DNA from: JABSOG01 sp041583135
GTDB taxonomy: Bacteria; Pseudomonadota; Gammaproteobacteria; Enterobacterales; Alteromonadaceae
Reading direction: 5' to 3'
Assembly (NCBI GenBank): GCA_041583135.1
Contig: JBFHGJ010000003.1
Coordinates: 76,752-140,751, forward strand
DNA length: 64,000 bases
The position numbers and the translations under genes are program-made. Of this stretch, positions 7,400 through 15,615 are shown in pieces (within the stretch, counting starts at the first letter, position 1; every line of letters starts with the position of its first letter). The notes beneath the pieces are model-generated. The model searched no databases, was not told the origin of the DNA, and saw only the letters and a program-made list of their open reading frames with translations.

Positions 7400-8598
7400 T
7401 ATGTGAAATCACCTATAAATGTAATGCCTTTGTTACCTCGGGTCAGTTTGCCCTGTTGTTCGAGTTGAGCGAGATATTCATCAGCTTGTGCAACGCTGGT
7501 GCCCGCAGTAAAGGCAAACTCTTCTACCGTAATGCGGGCGATTTTGGTTTGGGGGTTTTTCAGTGAAGGTGTCGCCTCACGGAAAATTCGGCCAAGGAAA
7601 AAATGTAGTTTTTGCTGGTGCTCACCGTAGGCGTATACCAAGGTGCGCCTGTCTGTCTCGCGCAAACGATTGGATAAAATCTTCAGCAGCGACTTGAGGT
7701 AAACCGGATCTTGCTGCGCTTTTTGCCAAAAGGTTTGACGGTCCAGCACCAACAGTTCGGCGTTGGCCGCGACGATGACCGTAGCCGAGCGTCCGGCATC
7801 ATCGATTAAGGTCATATCGCCGAACATCTCACCCGGGCCTAGTGTCGCCAGCTTCAACAGTTCATCACTGTCTTGTTTGCGTCTGATGACTTTGACCATA
7901 CCGCTATTGATCAGATACGCCTCGTTGCCCGAGTCGCCTTCTTCAAACAAAATGGTGCCGACACTGACTAAGCGATATTCAAAGCAGCCGGAGAAACTTT
8001 CGACCAACTCCCGTTGATCCGTCAGTGATGAGAAGGCCCATTGATAGAGTTTTTCTAGTTCGCAGCCGACCGCGCAAAAATAATCCTGTGCTTCTTCATG
8101 CCATTGATCTTGGGCAAGAATATCAAAGCCTAAGCGGCGATAGATGGCGACGGTGGTTTGATTGACCGTGGCAATAATGTGGGTCGCGCCCCAAGCGTGA
8201 GCAACGTCACAACCGACTTTAAACAACGCCCGAAAGACGTCGCGGCGGTTGCGCCATTTGTCATCGATGGCAAGCATACCAGAGCTGACGAAAAGCGGCG
8301 CAGAATGTCCTTGTTGCTCGGCTTTGGCGCACACCGACGCACGATATTCACTAAAGTCGAAGGCTTTATCGGCCGGTAACTGCACCGCACTGTCACGGTT
8401 GACTCTCAAAGTGCCTACTGGGGTATCGCCATCATAAGCGATAATGCTGGCGACGCTGGGCAGGGCATCGAAGCTGTCCATAACCATATCGCCATGGGCC
8501 CCTTTGAAGTGCCCGATGGCAGAATAGACTTTATAGCGTAATTGATAGACCTGCTGGCGCTCTTTGGCGCTTTGCGCCACTTTTATACGAATGGCCAT
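7399..8598 (-). CDS. GNAT-type acyltransferase fused to a Crp-like regulator
   Basis: A 399-residue fusion. Residues about 1-185 look like a GNAT acyltransferase of the N-acyl amino acid synthase/autoinducer-synthase-like group: RYKVYSAIGHF near the N-terminus, SSGMLAIDDKWRNRRDVFRALF in the middle, and the YRRLGF end of the fold. Residues about 205-320 form a cyclic-nucleotide-binding domain (GTILFEEGDSGNEAYLINSG; GEMFGDMTLIDDAGRSATV). Residues about 330-399 resemble a Crp-type winged helix. The combination suggests an enzyme gated by a nucleotide or other ligand. The downstream methyltransferase is translationally coupled. Domain calls are by motif; substrate and ligand are unknown. Confidence 0.82.
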   Translation of the reverse strand: MAIRIKVAQSAKERQQVYQLRYKVYSAIGHFKGAHGDMVMDSFDALPSVASIIAYDGDTPVGTLRVNRDSAVQLPADKAFDFSEYRASVCAKAEQQGHSAPLFVSSGMLAIDDKWRNRRDVFRALFKVGCDVAHAWGATHIIATVNQTTVAIYRRLGFDILAQDQWHEEAQDYFCAVGCELEKLYQWAFSSLTDQRELVESFSGCFEYRLVSVGTILFEEGDSGNEAYLINSGMVKVIRRKQDSDELLKLATLGPGEMFGDMTLIDDAGRSATVIVAANAELLVLDRQTFWQKAQQDPVYLKSLLKILSNRLRETDRRTLVYAYGEHQQKLHFFLGRIFREATPSLKNPQTKIARITVEEFAFTAGTSVAQADEYLAQLEQQGKLTRGNKGITFIGDFT

Positions 8599-8812
8599 AA
8601 TCTGTCGTTGCTTCTTATTGTGTTTGCAAATTGCTGATTATCATTGATTATAGGCAAAATAATCGCTTTATAGCTAAGGATATTTGCTGTCTTGGGCGAA
8701 AGTTGTTTGTGAGAGTGGCTACATGGATGCTGAGTGCTGAGCGCGCTTAAACTTGCGGTTGAGGGGATACTGTGAGTTGATGCCTGCAATGGCGAGGGGC
8801 TTTTGGCTCACG

Positions 8813-8846
8813 TTATCCGAATATTGCGGGTGCAATATTCGGATAA
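8813..8846. repeat. Perfect 14-bp stem-loop downstream of cytochrome c4
   Basis: TTATCCGAATATTG (8813-8826) and its reverse complement (8833-8846) flank the loop CGGGTG. It lies about 20 bp beyond the cytochrome c4 stop codon, as expected of a transcription end for that gene. No U-tract follows on the minus strand. It may end or stabilise the mRNA. The rest of 8599-8866 shows no other recognisable element. Confidence 0.55.
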
Positions 8847-8866
8847 ACTGCAATTTATTTAGGGGC

Positions 8867-9493
8867 TTAGTGTAGGCCGCCTACATATTTCGACAAGGTT
8901 TCAATCTCTTGATCTGTCAACTTACGGGCAATGTCGCGCATCATACCGTTTTTGTCGTTGCTACGAACGCCTGAACGGAATTTTTCCAAAGAGGTTTTGA
9001 TATAGGCTGCGTGTTGTGACGAGATCTGTGGGAAGCCAGCCAGTTCCATACCGGTGCCACTAGGACCATGACATGCAGTACAAGCCGGAATGCCGCGTTT
9101 TTCGTCACCGAAGCGATAGAGTTTTTCACCTGCTTTCATGACGCTAGGCGGCGTAGTGCCTGCGCTCATTTTGTTGCCAGCGAAATAAGCGGCCAAATCT
9201 TTCATGTCTTGATCGCTCAGTGGTGCCGACATACCGCCCATTACAGGATCGTTACGGCCTTCTTTACCACCTGAGGTCATACCCAATTTAAAATCTTTAA
9301 GCTGCTGGTAGAGATAACCTGCGTGTTGACCGGCCAATTTAGGATACATGTCTGCAGGCGCGTTACCATCTGCGCCGTGACAGGCAGCACAGGTTGCTGA
9401 TTTGGCTTTACCGGCTTCGGCGTTACCGTCCAATGCATTGGCATGACTGACCAAACCCAGAATAAGCGACAGTGAAAGTACAAGTTTTTTCAT
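8867..9493 (-). CDS. Cytochrome c4, periplasmic diheme
   Basis: Start chosen at the ATG at 9493, which gives a clean signal peptide (MKKLVLSLSLILGLVSHANA, cleaved before LDG); the frame is open upstream but adds charged residues. The 208-residue precursor has two heme c sites, CAACH (35-39) and CTACH (138-142). Each is followed by a helical half with candidate distal Met ligands (such as MGGM), the duplicated layout of cytochrome c4. It shuttles electrons to terminal oxidases, including cbb3- or aa3-type enzymes. It stands alone on the minus strand. Confidence 0.93.
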   Translation of the reverse strand: MKKLVLSLSLILGLVSHANALDGNAEAGKAKSATCAACHGADGNAPADMYPKLAGQHAGYLYQQLKDFKLGMTSGGKEGRNDPVMGGMSAPLSDQDMKDLAAYFAGNKMSAGTTPPSVMKAGEKLYRFGDEKRGIPACTACHGPSGTGMELAGFPQISSQHAAYIKTSLEKFRSGVRSNDKNGMMRDIARKLTDQEIETLSKYVGGLH

Positions 9494-9765
9494 GACGATT
9501 TCTCTATAACCGAACGCCACACATGGTTGGCGGCTGTTTTTATTGGAAAAGACTGATTGCGCGATATTCTACACGATTAGATTCGACTGTCCATTCATAA
9601 TTTGGTGGGCTTTTGCGCTAAGTATTTGCTATTGGGCAGATTTCAGTTTGGCTTGGGGCGCGGTTTACGGCGGTTGCCAAGCTAATCGCTAGGTCATTGG
9701 CCGACATATATTTGAGCGTAGACAGTCACTGAAAATGTTTTAAAAATCAGCAGATAAGCGATTGC
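9494..9765. other. Intergenic, likely cytochrome c4 promoter region
   Basis: About 270 bp between the transporter gene end and the cytochrome c4 start. It should hold the cytochrome c4 promoter. A short CGCCA...TGGCG repeat lies close to the start codon. No riboswitch, terminator with U-tract or short gene was recognised. Confidence 0.3.
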
Positions 9766-10635
9766 TCATGTTTTAGCGGCGCGAACTGAGCGGTTATGGG
9801 CTAAAACGACAATAATGTTGGCACTGATGATCAACGCGGCGCCAACGAGCTTTTCCCAGCCCAAAACCTCATCTAAAAACCACCAGCTTTGCAGCATCGC
9901 CACCGGTACGTAAAAGTAATAAACCGTGGCGGTAATGCTGTTTGGTAATTCGGTAGATACTTTGATCCACAGCGTATGGGCAATTAATGTGCAGACGACT
10001 CCCAAGATCACCAAACCGCCCCAATCGAGACTACTGAGCTGCCAGTTGCCAAAAGGGGCGAAACCGGCGAAAAACAACAAGCCAAAGCCAAATTGGCCAA
10101 ATGCTTTTTGGCTGGTGCTTAAATGGGTGGCCTTACGATTGATGATGGGTAAACAGGCGTATAAAAATCCACTGAGGACGGCAATCATAAAGCCAATAAA
10201 TTGATCGGGCGATAGTTGACTGTCGGGCGTAACCAAAAATACGCCGAGAATGGCCAGTGCGATGGCAAGCACATCCGCCGCTGTGATGGCTTGTTTGAAG
10301 AACAGACGATTTAAAAACAAAAGATGAACGCCAAAAGTACATACGCCAATGGCGCCAAGTGAAGCTGTGGAGAGCTTTAGACTGGTAAAGTAGGTATACC
10401 AGTGACTTGAAAATACCAGACCGAGTAGAAACAACCATTTAAGGTCGGCTTTTTGCCACAGTTTTTGTCGCTTGAATTTGGCAAGCAGCGCAATACCTAC
10501 CGCACCTATGGCCAACCTGACGATGCCGATAGTCACCTCATTGGCAGCGATGGCTTTGACCAGAACAGGCACCAAGCTCATCAGCAGCACGGTAAAAACC
10601 GCCAATAGTAGGGTTTTGGGCAAATGTTGTGTCAC
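9766..10635 (-). CDS. EamA-family (DMT) transporter
   Basis: Start taken at the GTG at 10635, preceded by AAGG at 6 nt spacing; a frame-open ATG 96 bp upstream would add a hydrophilic leader. The resulting 289 residues contain about ten hydrophobic helices in two EamA halves (for example SLVPVLVKAIAANEVTIGIVR and the second half beginning LSGFLYACLPIINRKA), as in drug/metabolite exporters of the RhaT/EamA group. The substrate cannot be predicted. The next upstream gene on this strand encodes a tRNA-modifying enzyme. Confidence 0.85.
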   Translation of the reverse strand: MTQHLPKTLLLAVFTVLLMSLVPVLVKAIAANEVTIGIVRLAIGAVGIALLAKFKRQKLWQKADLKWLFLLGLVFSSHWYTYFTSLKLSTASLGAIGVCTFGVHLLFLNRLFFKQAITAADVLAIALAILGVFLVTPDSQLSPDQFIGFMIAVLSGFLYACLPIINRKATHLSTSQKAFGQFGFGLLFFAGFAPFGNWQLSSLDWGGLVILGVVCTLIAHTLWIKVSTELPNSITATVYYFYVPVAMLQSWWFLDEVLGWEKLVGAALIISANIIVVLAHNRSVRAAKT

Positions 10636-10708
10636 AGGGAACCTTGATATGATATTGCGTACAATGAGGCGAGCAAAAACGCCATGGTAGTGGAATCCCC
10701 TATTTAAG

Positions 10709-11167
10709 TCAATCGGCCAAATAGTGCTCAAAACGTTGTTGCAACTGCGCTGCGCTATGGTGCATCGCCTTTTGTTGCAGCAAGGTCAGGACGCATTCGG
10801 CAGTACACAGGCCACCGGGTATTTGATTGCGCCTAAGGTGATACTTCGAAGGTGCTGGGTCGTCAAAAGCGTACCACCGAGCCGCTTTTAAATAGTCGCT
10901 GCGGTTATACATTTTTTGCGCCTCTTGCCATGTCGCATCGAGCAAAACAAAATGTGAACAGTTATTTACATCTAACTGTTGCTCACCGTCGCCTTTTGGC
11001 GTGATCAGCAACGCGCCGCTGGCAAGTGCTTGCAAAAGCTGTTCATCAGGGCTTTTTCTTTGCCAAACAACTACTTCGAGGCTCACGTCTGGCAGGTCGC
11101 GACACAAAATTCCCGTATTATCTGTGCGGTTTAATTCCTTGGCGTGGGTCAGCAATGTTATCTTCAT
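10709..11167 (-). CDS. DTW-domain tRNA-uridine aminocarboxypropyltransferase
   Basis: A 152-residue cytoplasmic protein of the DTW family. The signature LLDATWQEAQKM (the D-x-T-W motif) is followed by the tail motif IPGGLCTAECVL. DTW enzymes (TapT type) transfer the aminocarboxypropyl group of SAM to uridine 47 of tRNA to make acp3U. It is on the short side for the family and has no visible N-terminal zinc-binding cysteines, so it belongs to a compact subgroup. It is divergent from the YceI gene; the 100-bp gap should hold promoters for both. Confidence 0.85.
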   Translation of the reverse strand: MKITLLTHAKELNRTDNTGILCRDLPDVSLEVVVWQRKSPDEQLLQALASGALLITPKGDGEQQLDVNNCSHFVLLDATWQEAQKMYNRSDYLKAARWYAFDDPAPSKYHLRRNQIPGGLCTAECVLTLLQQKAMHHSAAQLQQRFEHYLAD

Positions 11168-11269
11168 TTTGCCTGCTTAGTATCGTATAGTGAGGTTCGC
11201 CTTGGCGCGGCATGGTGCCGACAAGGCGCTCTTGAAATGAATTTTAATGACAATAATAGGGTGGCTGCA

Positions 11270-11839
11270 ATGGTTAAAGGGTTATTTGCCGGTTTGGCTT
11301 TGGTGTTAAGCTCATCGGCATTGGCACAGTGGCAAATTGATAATGAACATTCGCGCTTAAGCTTTGTTTCGGTGAAAAAAGACGTTATCGGCGAAGTACA
11401 CAAGTTTAAACAACTCAAAGGCAGCTTGAGCGACAGCGGTCAGTTGAATATCGAGATCCCGTTGAGCTCGGTTGAAACTATGATCCCCATTCGCAACGAG
11501 CGCATGCAAAAGATGCTGTTCAATACTAAGCTGTTTCCCAGTGCGCATTTAACTGCCAAGGTGCCAGCGGAGTATTTCAATTTAAAAGACAATGCTTCGA
11601 AGGTGGTCACTGTGCAGGCGGATTTGGGCCTTCATGGGGTCAACAAGTTGCTTGATGTTGAGGTGATGATCACCAAAGTCAGCGACAATAAGCTTTTGGT
11701 CACTAGCTTTAAGCCTGTTGTGATCTCTCCTGCAGATTTCGGGCTTGATAAAGGCATCATGCAGTTACAGGCTGTGGCAAAACTACCCAGTATTACTCAG
11801 TCTGTGCCGGTCAGTTTTGTGCTCACCTTCACTCAGTAA
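11270..11839 (+). CDS. YceI-family periplasmic protein
   Basis: Start chosen at the ATG at 11270 because it gives a good signal peptide (MVKGLFAGLALVLSSSALA, cleaved before QW) and follows AGGGTGG; an ATG at 11237 is also possible. The mature protein (about 170 residues) has the YceI lipocalin-like pattern: WQIDNEHSRLSFVSVK at the start, the RNERMQKMLFNTKLFPSAHLTA segment, and GLHGVNKLLDVEV. YceI proteins bind polyisoprenoids such as ubiquinone-8 precursors or other amphiphiles in the periplasm. It is a single-gene unit ending at the hairpin at 11862. Confidence 0.9.
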   Translation: MVKGLFAGLALVLSSSALAQWQIDNEHSRLSFVSVKKDVIGEVHKFKQLKGSLSDSGQLNIEIPLSSVETMIPIRNERMQKMLFNTKLFPSAHLTAKVPAEYFNLKDNASKVVTVQADLGLHGVNKLLDVEVMITKVSDNKLLVTSFKPVVISPADFGLDKGIMQLQAVAKLPSITQSVPVSFVLTFTQ

Positions 11840-11861
11840 GCAGCCGCAACTTACAATGAAA

Positions 11862-11888
11862 GAGGGGCGAACATGCTGTCGGCCCCTC
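11862..11888. terminator. Hairpin between convergent genes
   Basis: GAGGGGC (11862-11868) and GCCCCTC (11882-11888) form a GC-rich stem in the 58-bp gap between the convergent yceI-like and metallo-hydrolase genes. On the minus strand it is followed by UUUC, on the plus strand by GGUUAU. It is a plausible but weak bidirectional terminator. Confidence 0.6.
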
Positions 11889-11897
11889 GGTTATCGA

Positions 11898-12791
11898 CTA
11901 TTTTCCTAGCTGATAATAGTCGGCGACAAAGCGTATCCAGCGCTTTTCTTTAACGAAGGTCAACTTCGGATTGTATTTGGCGAAGCGTTTCGGTAAACCT
12001 GCTTTGATAAGCTCATCAATAGATTGACCTTTTCCTAATTGCCCACGAATGTACTCAATGCTGTCTTTCAAATCCTGATAATAGGCGGTATAAGTGGACA
12101 TATCGATGGCGCCAAAGGGCTTATCGCCGAAGGTGGTGTGACCGGCCAGCACCTTGGTAGTGGCGGGGTAGTGACTTAAAATGTACTCTATATTGCTGAG
12201 GTACCCGTTCAGATCACCGCTGTGGCGGTCAATGATGGGATAGCCGTCGATGAATAGATAATCCCCGACATACAATACTCCGGCATTTTTAAAGTAGACA
12301 GTCAGATCGCCGTTGGTGTGACCCGATTGGGTTGGTAAGGTGGCCAGCTCAATGGTCTCACCGTTCAAATGCAGCGTTGTCTTGCCGGAAAAGCTCAGCT
12401 GTGGCAGTTGTTGCTGCATAAACTCGGCGCCAGCCAATTCGGCTCTTTGAGCTTCGGGAATGATGCCAATGGCGTGGGACAAAAAGGCTGGGTATTGTTC
12501 GGTATGGTCGCGGTGGGCGTGGGTGCTGGTGACAAAATCGACTTTATCGGCACCCCAGCGGTTCAAATGCTGACGGATAAAAACGTCACTGCCATCGAAA
12601 TTCGGATCGACCAACAAAGTCCCTTCCTTGCCGGTAAAGACCACCGACGTCGTATTGCCCATATTGCTGTTAAGGCGCAGTAGGTAGAGGTGGTTGTCAA
12701 TTTTTACGCTATCTACGCCTTGGGTTTTCGCGCTGACGCTGGTGGCGCTCAAGCTGGTGACTAAAGTGGCGGCGAATAGGAGTCTGTTCAT
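11898..12791 (-). CDS. Secreted metallo-beta-lactamase-fold hydrolase
   Basis: A 297-residue protein with a signal peptide (cleavage near SVSA-KT). The metallo-beta-lactamase fold is clear from the zinc motif THAHRDH, a later histidine in QSGHTNGDL, the acidic bridge in LYVGDYLFIDG, and AGHTTFGDK near the end. It resembles SoxH-like or quinoprotein-relay metallohydrolases more than true class B beta-lactamases. No resistance function is implied. It probably acts in the periplasm on an unknown ester, thioester or lactam. It converges with the YceI gene. Confidence 0.87.
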   Translation of the reverse strand: MNRLLFAATLVTSLSATSVSAKTQGVDSVKIDNHLYLLRLNSNMGNTTSVVFTGKEGTLLVDPNFDGSDVFIRQHLNRWGADKVDFVTSTHAHRDHTEQYPAFLSHAIGIIPEAQRAELAGAEFMQQQLPQLSFSGKTTLHLNGETIELATLPTQSGHTNGDLTVYFKNAGVLYVGDYLFIDGYPIIDRHSGDLNGYLSNIEYILSHYPATTKVLAGHTTFGDKPFGAIDMSTYTAYYQDLKDSIEYIRGQLGKGQSIDELIKAGLPKRFAKYNPKLTFVKEKRWIRFVADYYQLGK

Positions 12792-13352
12792 TGCGATTAT
12801 TTTTCTGTTGGATTGTTGTGGTCAATCATAGCGATTGGATTGATGTAAGGTGTGAACGAAATGTTACAAGACGTAACTCATTGATGTATTTGGTCGCACG
12901 ATGAGCTGATAAGTTTTAGCGACAGTTGCCTTGGCATAAACGCTTTTTACCTCCTATAGTTAAGAACAGGCTGCCGCAGTCATTGATTTAGCCCCAAGGG
13001 GATCCAAGACAGTTAGCGAGCATTGTCGGGTTTCTCAAAGCTACAGGTTTTACCTGTGATATAAATGAATGAAACACACCTGCTGGCAGCTTCCCCCCTC
13101 TCTTTTCAAATGCCGCCATGAACACTTCTGAGCAATTGCATGTTGCGCAGCTTCATTACTAAATCTTGCCTCATTCCTCTGTTTCGTTTGCGTTACAAGG
13201 GCTAACTTACTGACTTGTATAGTTTTTCAATAGTTGGCAAAATTAGAATTTTTGTGTCATGTCACAACTTATTCATTTTTGCTCACTACAATACCTCTTG
13301 AAATCGCCGAAATTTTCGGCACCGTGAATTTTTTTTGGAAGTACATTGCACC
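12792..13352. other. Long intergenic region upstream of the chemoreceptor
   Basis: About 560 bp without a gene. Visible elements are an ACAGGT-TTT-ACCTGT hairpin near 13040-13060, a GCCCC-AA-GGGG repeat near 13000, and a 15-bp palindrome GCCGAAATTTTCGGC at 13306-13320 in the presumed mRNA leader of the chemoreceptor. I looked for a c-di-GMP riboswitch and did not find its conserved core. Promoters for both divergent flanking genes should lie here. Confidence 0.4.
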
Positions 13353-15236
13353 ATGCGTAAAAAGATCGATAGGCTTTTTCAACTACTGACCATCAACCAA
13401 CGAATGATCATCAACATGCTGGTTACTCTGGCGGGTATGCTGGGGATGCTGGCCTTGGTTTTTTCACAGTCCTCGGACTTAAATGAACTATCGACCAAAG
13501 CGAGGCTTGCGGAGAAGCTCAATTCCGGTATGCTGACCTTAAGACGCAACGAAAAAGATTTCCTAGCGAGGCTGGATTTAAAGTATGTGGAAAAATTCAG
13601 CAACAATTATCAGGCTTTGTTGAAAAACCTCGCTCAGTACCAACTGCTTGAGCAGGACAATGCCGATATCGAAACTTTTGCGCGCCATATCGGTAGCTAT
13701 AACGAAAAGTTTGCCCAACTCATTGAAGTGCAAAAAACCATTGGTCTAAATCCCAAAGACGGTCACTACGGCGCGTTAAGAGCGGCGGTTCATCAAATTG
13801 AAGATGTCGTCAAGGCGCAAAATGATTATCGCTTGTTAAGTATTACGTTGCAGCTACGTCGCCGTGAGAAGGATTTTATGCTGCGTTTAGATCCGAAGTA
13901 TGTCGATAAGTTCGAACAAGATCTAAAACTGTTCAATGATGCGTTGACGCAATCAGCTATCAATGCGGACACCAAACGGGCCATTTCTTCCAATTTAGAC
14001 AACTACCAAGAGAAATTTTACGCTTTGGTGGCCGGTATGAAGGCTTTGGGTTTGACGCCGACGACGGGTAAGCTCGGTGAGCTGCGTCATTCGGTACATC
14101 AAACCGAAAGTATCTTAGATAAGCTGGTGGCGGCCAATCAAAGTGAAATCGACAGCACCATTACCGCTACTCGCACCTTTGCCATGATCTTCGCCGTGGT
14201 GCTGGCAACTTTGGTATGTGCCTTTATTTTCTTTAGCTCTAGCAGTATTTTGCATCCTATTTTAAAAGTCAGTCGCCGTATCGGCCAGATCCGCAACAAC
14301 GATGATTTAACCATCAGGGTCAGACCCCATGGCCGCGATGAGATAGCCGAATTGGTGGTGCATTTTAATTCACTGGTCGATGATTTTCAGCAGTTGGTCG
14401 GCGATGTCGATGGCACGCTGACCACACTAAATGGCGCCGTCAAAGGTTTGCGCAAAACCGCGGATGTTACCCAGCATGAAATCGACCATCAGTTGCATGA
14501 AACCGATATGGTGGCCGCTGCCGTGACGCAGATGCGTGCCACCATTGATGAAATCGCCAAAAATACCGAGCAGGCCGCTGGTAAATCGACCATTGCCAAT
14601 GACAATGCCAGTGAGGGCTACCGTGAAGTGATGCAAACCGCCGATAGTATCACCGCTTTGTCTGAGCAACTGACGCAAGCGGGGAATGTGGTGGTTGAAT
14701 TGGAGCAAGATGCCAAAAACATTGGCTCGGTATTGGATGTTATTCGCAATATTGCTGAGCAAACCAACCTGCTGGCGCTTAATGCCGCCATTGAGGCGGC
14801 GAGGGCTGGTGAGCAGGGTCGCGGTTTCGCGGTGGTGGCCGATGAAGTTCGCAACTTGGCGATGCGCACCCAAGACTCTACCAGAGAGATTGAGAACATT
14901 ATTCAAACTTTGCAGTCGCGCACGGTCAATGTTGTGGACCTAATGCAGCAATGTCGTACGCAGGGCGACAACAGCTCAATGCAGGCGAAAAAAACCGGCG
15001 ATCTGTTGTTGCAGATCACTCACGATGTCACGCAGATCTCCGATATGAGCGCCCAAATTGCGACCGCCATCGAGCAGCAAAGCAAAGTGGCCTCAGAGGT
15101 TAACGAGAATGTGGTGCGCATTCGCGATATTGCCGACCAATCAAACCAAAATGCCTTGTCGATTGTCGAAGTCAGTCATGGGGTAGCAAAACAGTCGGGG
15201 ATCTTGGTTAAAGCCGTACACAAATTTAAAGTGTAG
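13353..15236 (+). CDS. Methyl-accepting chemotaxis protein with HBM-type sensor
   Basis: Start at the ATG at 13353 (MRKKIDRLFQLL); the TTG at 13335 is an upstream extension of the open frame. The 627-residue receptor has a first membrane helix (about 21-40) and a periplasmic helical sensor of about 240 residues. A second helix follows (about 275-298), then HAMP, then the signalling domain with the hairpin tip EQTNLLALNAAIEAARAGEQ. The sensor carries the duplicated LRRxEKDFxxRLDxKYVxKF segment, typical of helical bimodular (HBM) domains that bind organic acids. It has no C-terminal CheR-docking pentapeptide. It is monocistronic, with a strong terminator 42 bp downstream. Confidence 0.93.
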   Translation: MRKKIDRLFQLLTINQRMIINMLVTLAGMLGMLALVFSQSSDLNELSTKARLAEKLNSGMLTLRRNEKDFLARLDLKYVEKFSNNYQALLKNLAQYQLLEQDNADIETFARHIGSYNEKFAQLIEVQKTIGLNPKDGHYGALRAAVHQIEDVVKAQNDYRLLSITLQLRRREKDFMLRLDPKYVDKFEQDLKLFNDALTQSAINADTKRAISSNLDNYQEKFYALVAGMKALGLTPTTGKLGELRHSVHQTESILDKLVAANQSEIDSTITATRTFAMIFAVVLATLVCAFIFFSSSSILHPILKVSRRIGQIRNNDDLTIRVRPHGRDEIAELVVHFNSLVDDFQQLVGDVDGTLTTLNGAVKGLRKTADVTQHEIDHQLHETDMVAAAVTQMRATIDEIAKNTEQAAGKSTIANDNASEGYREVMQTADSITALSEQLTQAGNVVVELEQDAKNIGSVLDVIRNIAEQTNLLALNAAIEAARAGEQGRGFAVVADEVRNLAMRTQDSTREIENIIQTLQSRTVNVVDLMQQCRTQGDNSSMQAKKTGDLLLQITHDVTQISDMSAQIATAIEQQSKVASEVNENVVRIRDIADQSNQNALSIVEVSHGVAKQSGILVKAVHKFKV

Positions 15237-15278
15237 TGCGTATATGTACACCTCACCTTTTGCAAGCTTTTTCGGACG

Positions 15279-15317
15279 AAAAGCCCCCTCCTTGGCATTA
15301 GCAAGGAGGGGGCTTTT
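15279..15317 (+). terminator. Strong intrinsic terminator of the chemoreceptor gene
   Basis: A perfect 16-bp stem (15279-15294 and 15302-15317) with loop GCATTAG. The arms begin AAAAGCCCCC and end GGGGGCTTTT, so each strand has a short U-run. It should work in both directions, stopping the receptor transcript and shielding it from the insertion sequence side. Confidence 0.93.
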
Positions 15318-15383
15318 GCCTTGTCTTTCTGTAGTTGAGAGTTTTTACTTTGCCTTTTGCGAAAACGTTTTTAGCAACAAGAG

Positions 15384-15615
15384 TTAAACAGCATACGTAT
15401 ATCCGGCCTGTTTTTTGAGTCTCTTAGTATTACTCTGGCCTTTATGAGAACCGCACCTATGCTGCACTATCGCCCTACCGGAATCAATGTTCCTGCGTGT
15501 TACTCGGCATCACATAGGTCGGTTTAACCTGTTACTTCATAACTTATTCTCGTGTTTTAAGGACGGGTCATTCTCTCTGTAAAGTCTGTTTGGTTAATGA
15601 TTTTTCTTATTAACT
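15384..15615 (-). ncRNA. Candidate bridge (seeker) RNA region of the IS110 element
   Basis: This gene-free stretch follows the transposase stop codon. In IS1111-type elements the downstream non-coding end encodes the structured guide RNA that pairs with donor and target DNA. An inverted repeat GTTAAT (15593-15598)/ATTAAC (15609-15614) is visible next to the stop codon. I could not define the two guide loops by eye. The call rests on family knowledge and position. Confidence 0.35.

Noticed and set aside
11898..12791. Reading the metallo-beta-lactamase-fold gene as an antibiotic resistance gene
   Set aside because: Motifs fit the general metallohydrolase family, and nothing specific to true class B beta-lactamases is seen.
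12960..13200. Possible c-di-GMP riboswitch upstream of the chemoreceptor
   Set aside because: Hairpins are present but the conserved GEMM core sequences were not found.
14427..14906. Minus-strand open frame of 159 codons within the first chemoreceptor gene
   Set aside because: Overlaps the highly conserved signalling domain in the opposite direction; a shadow.
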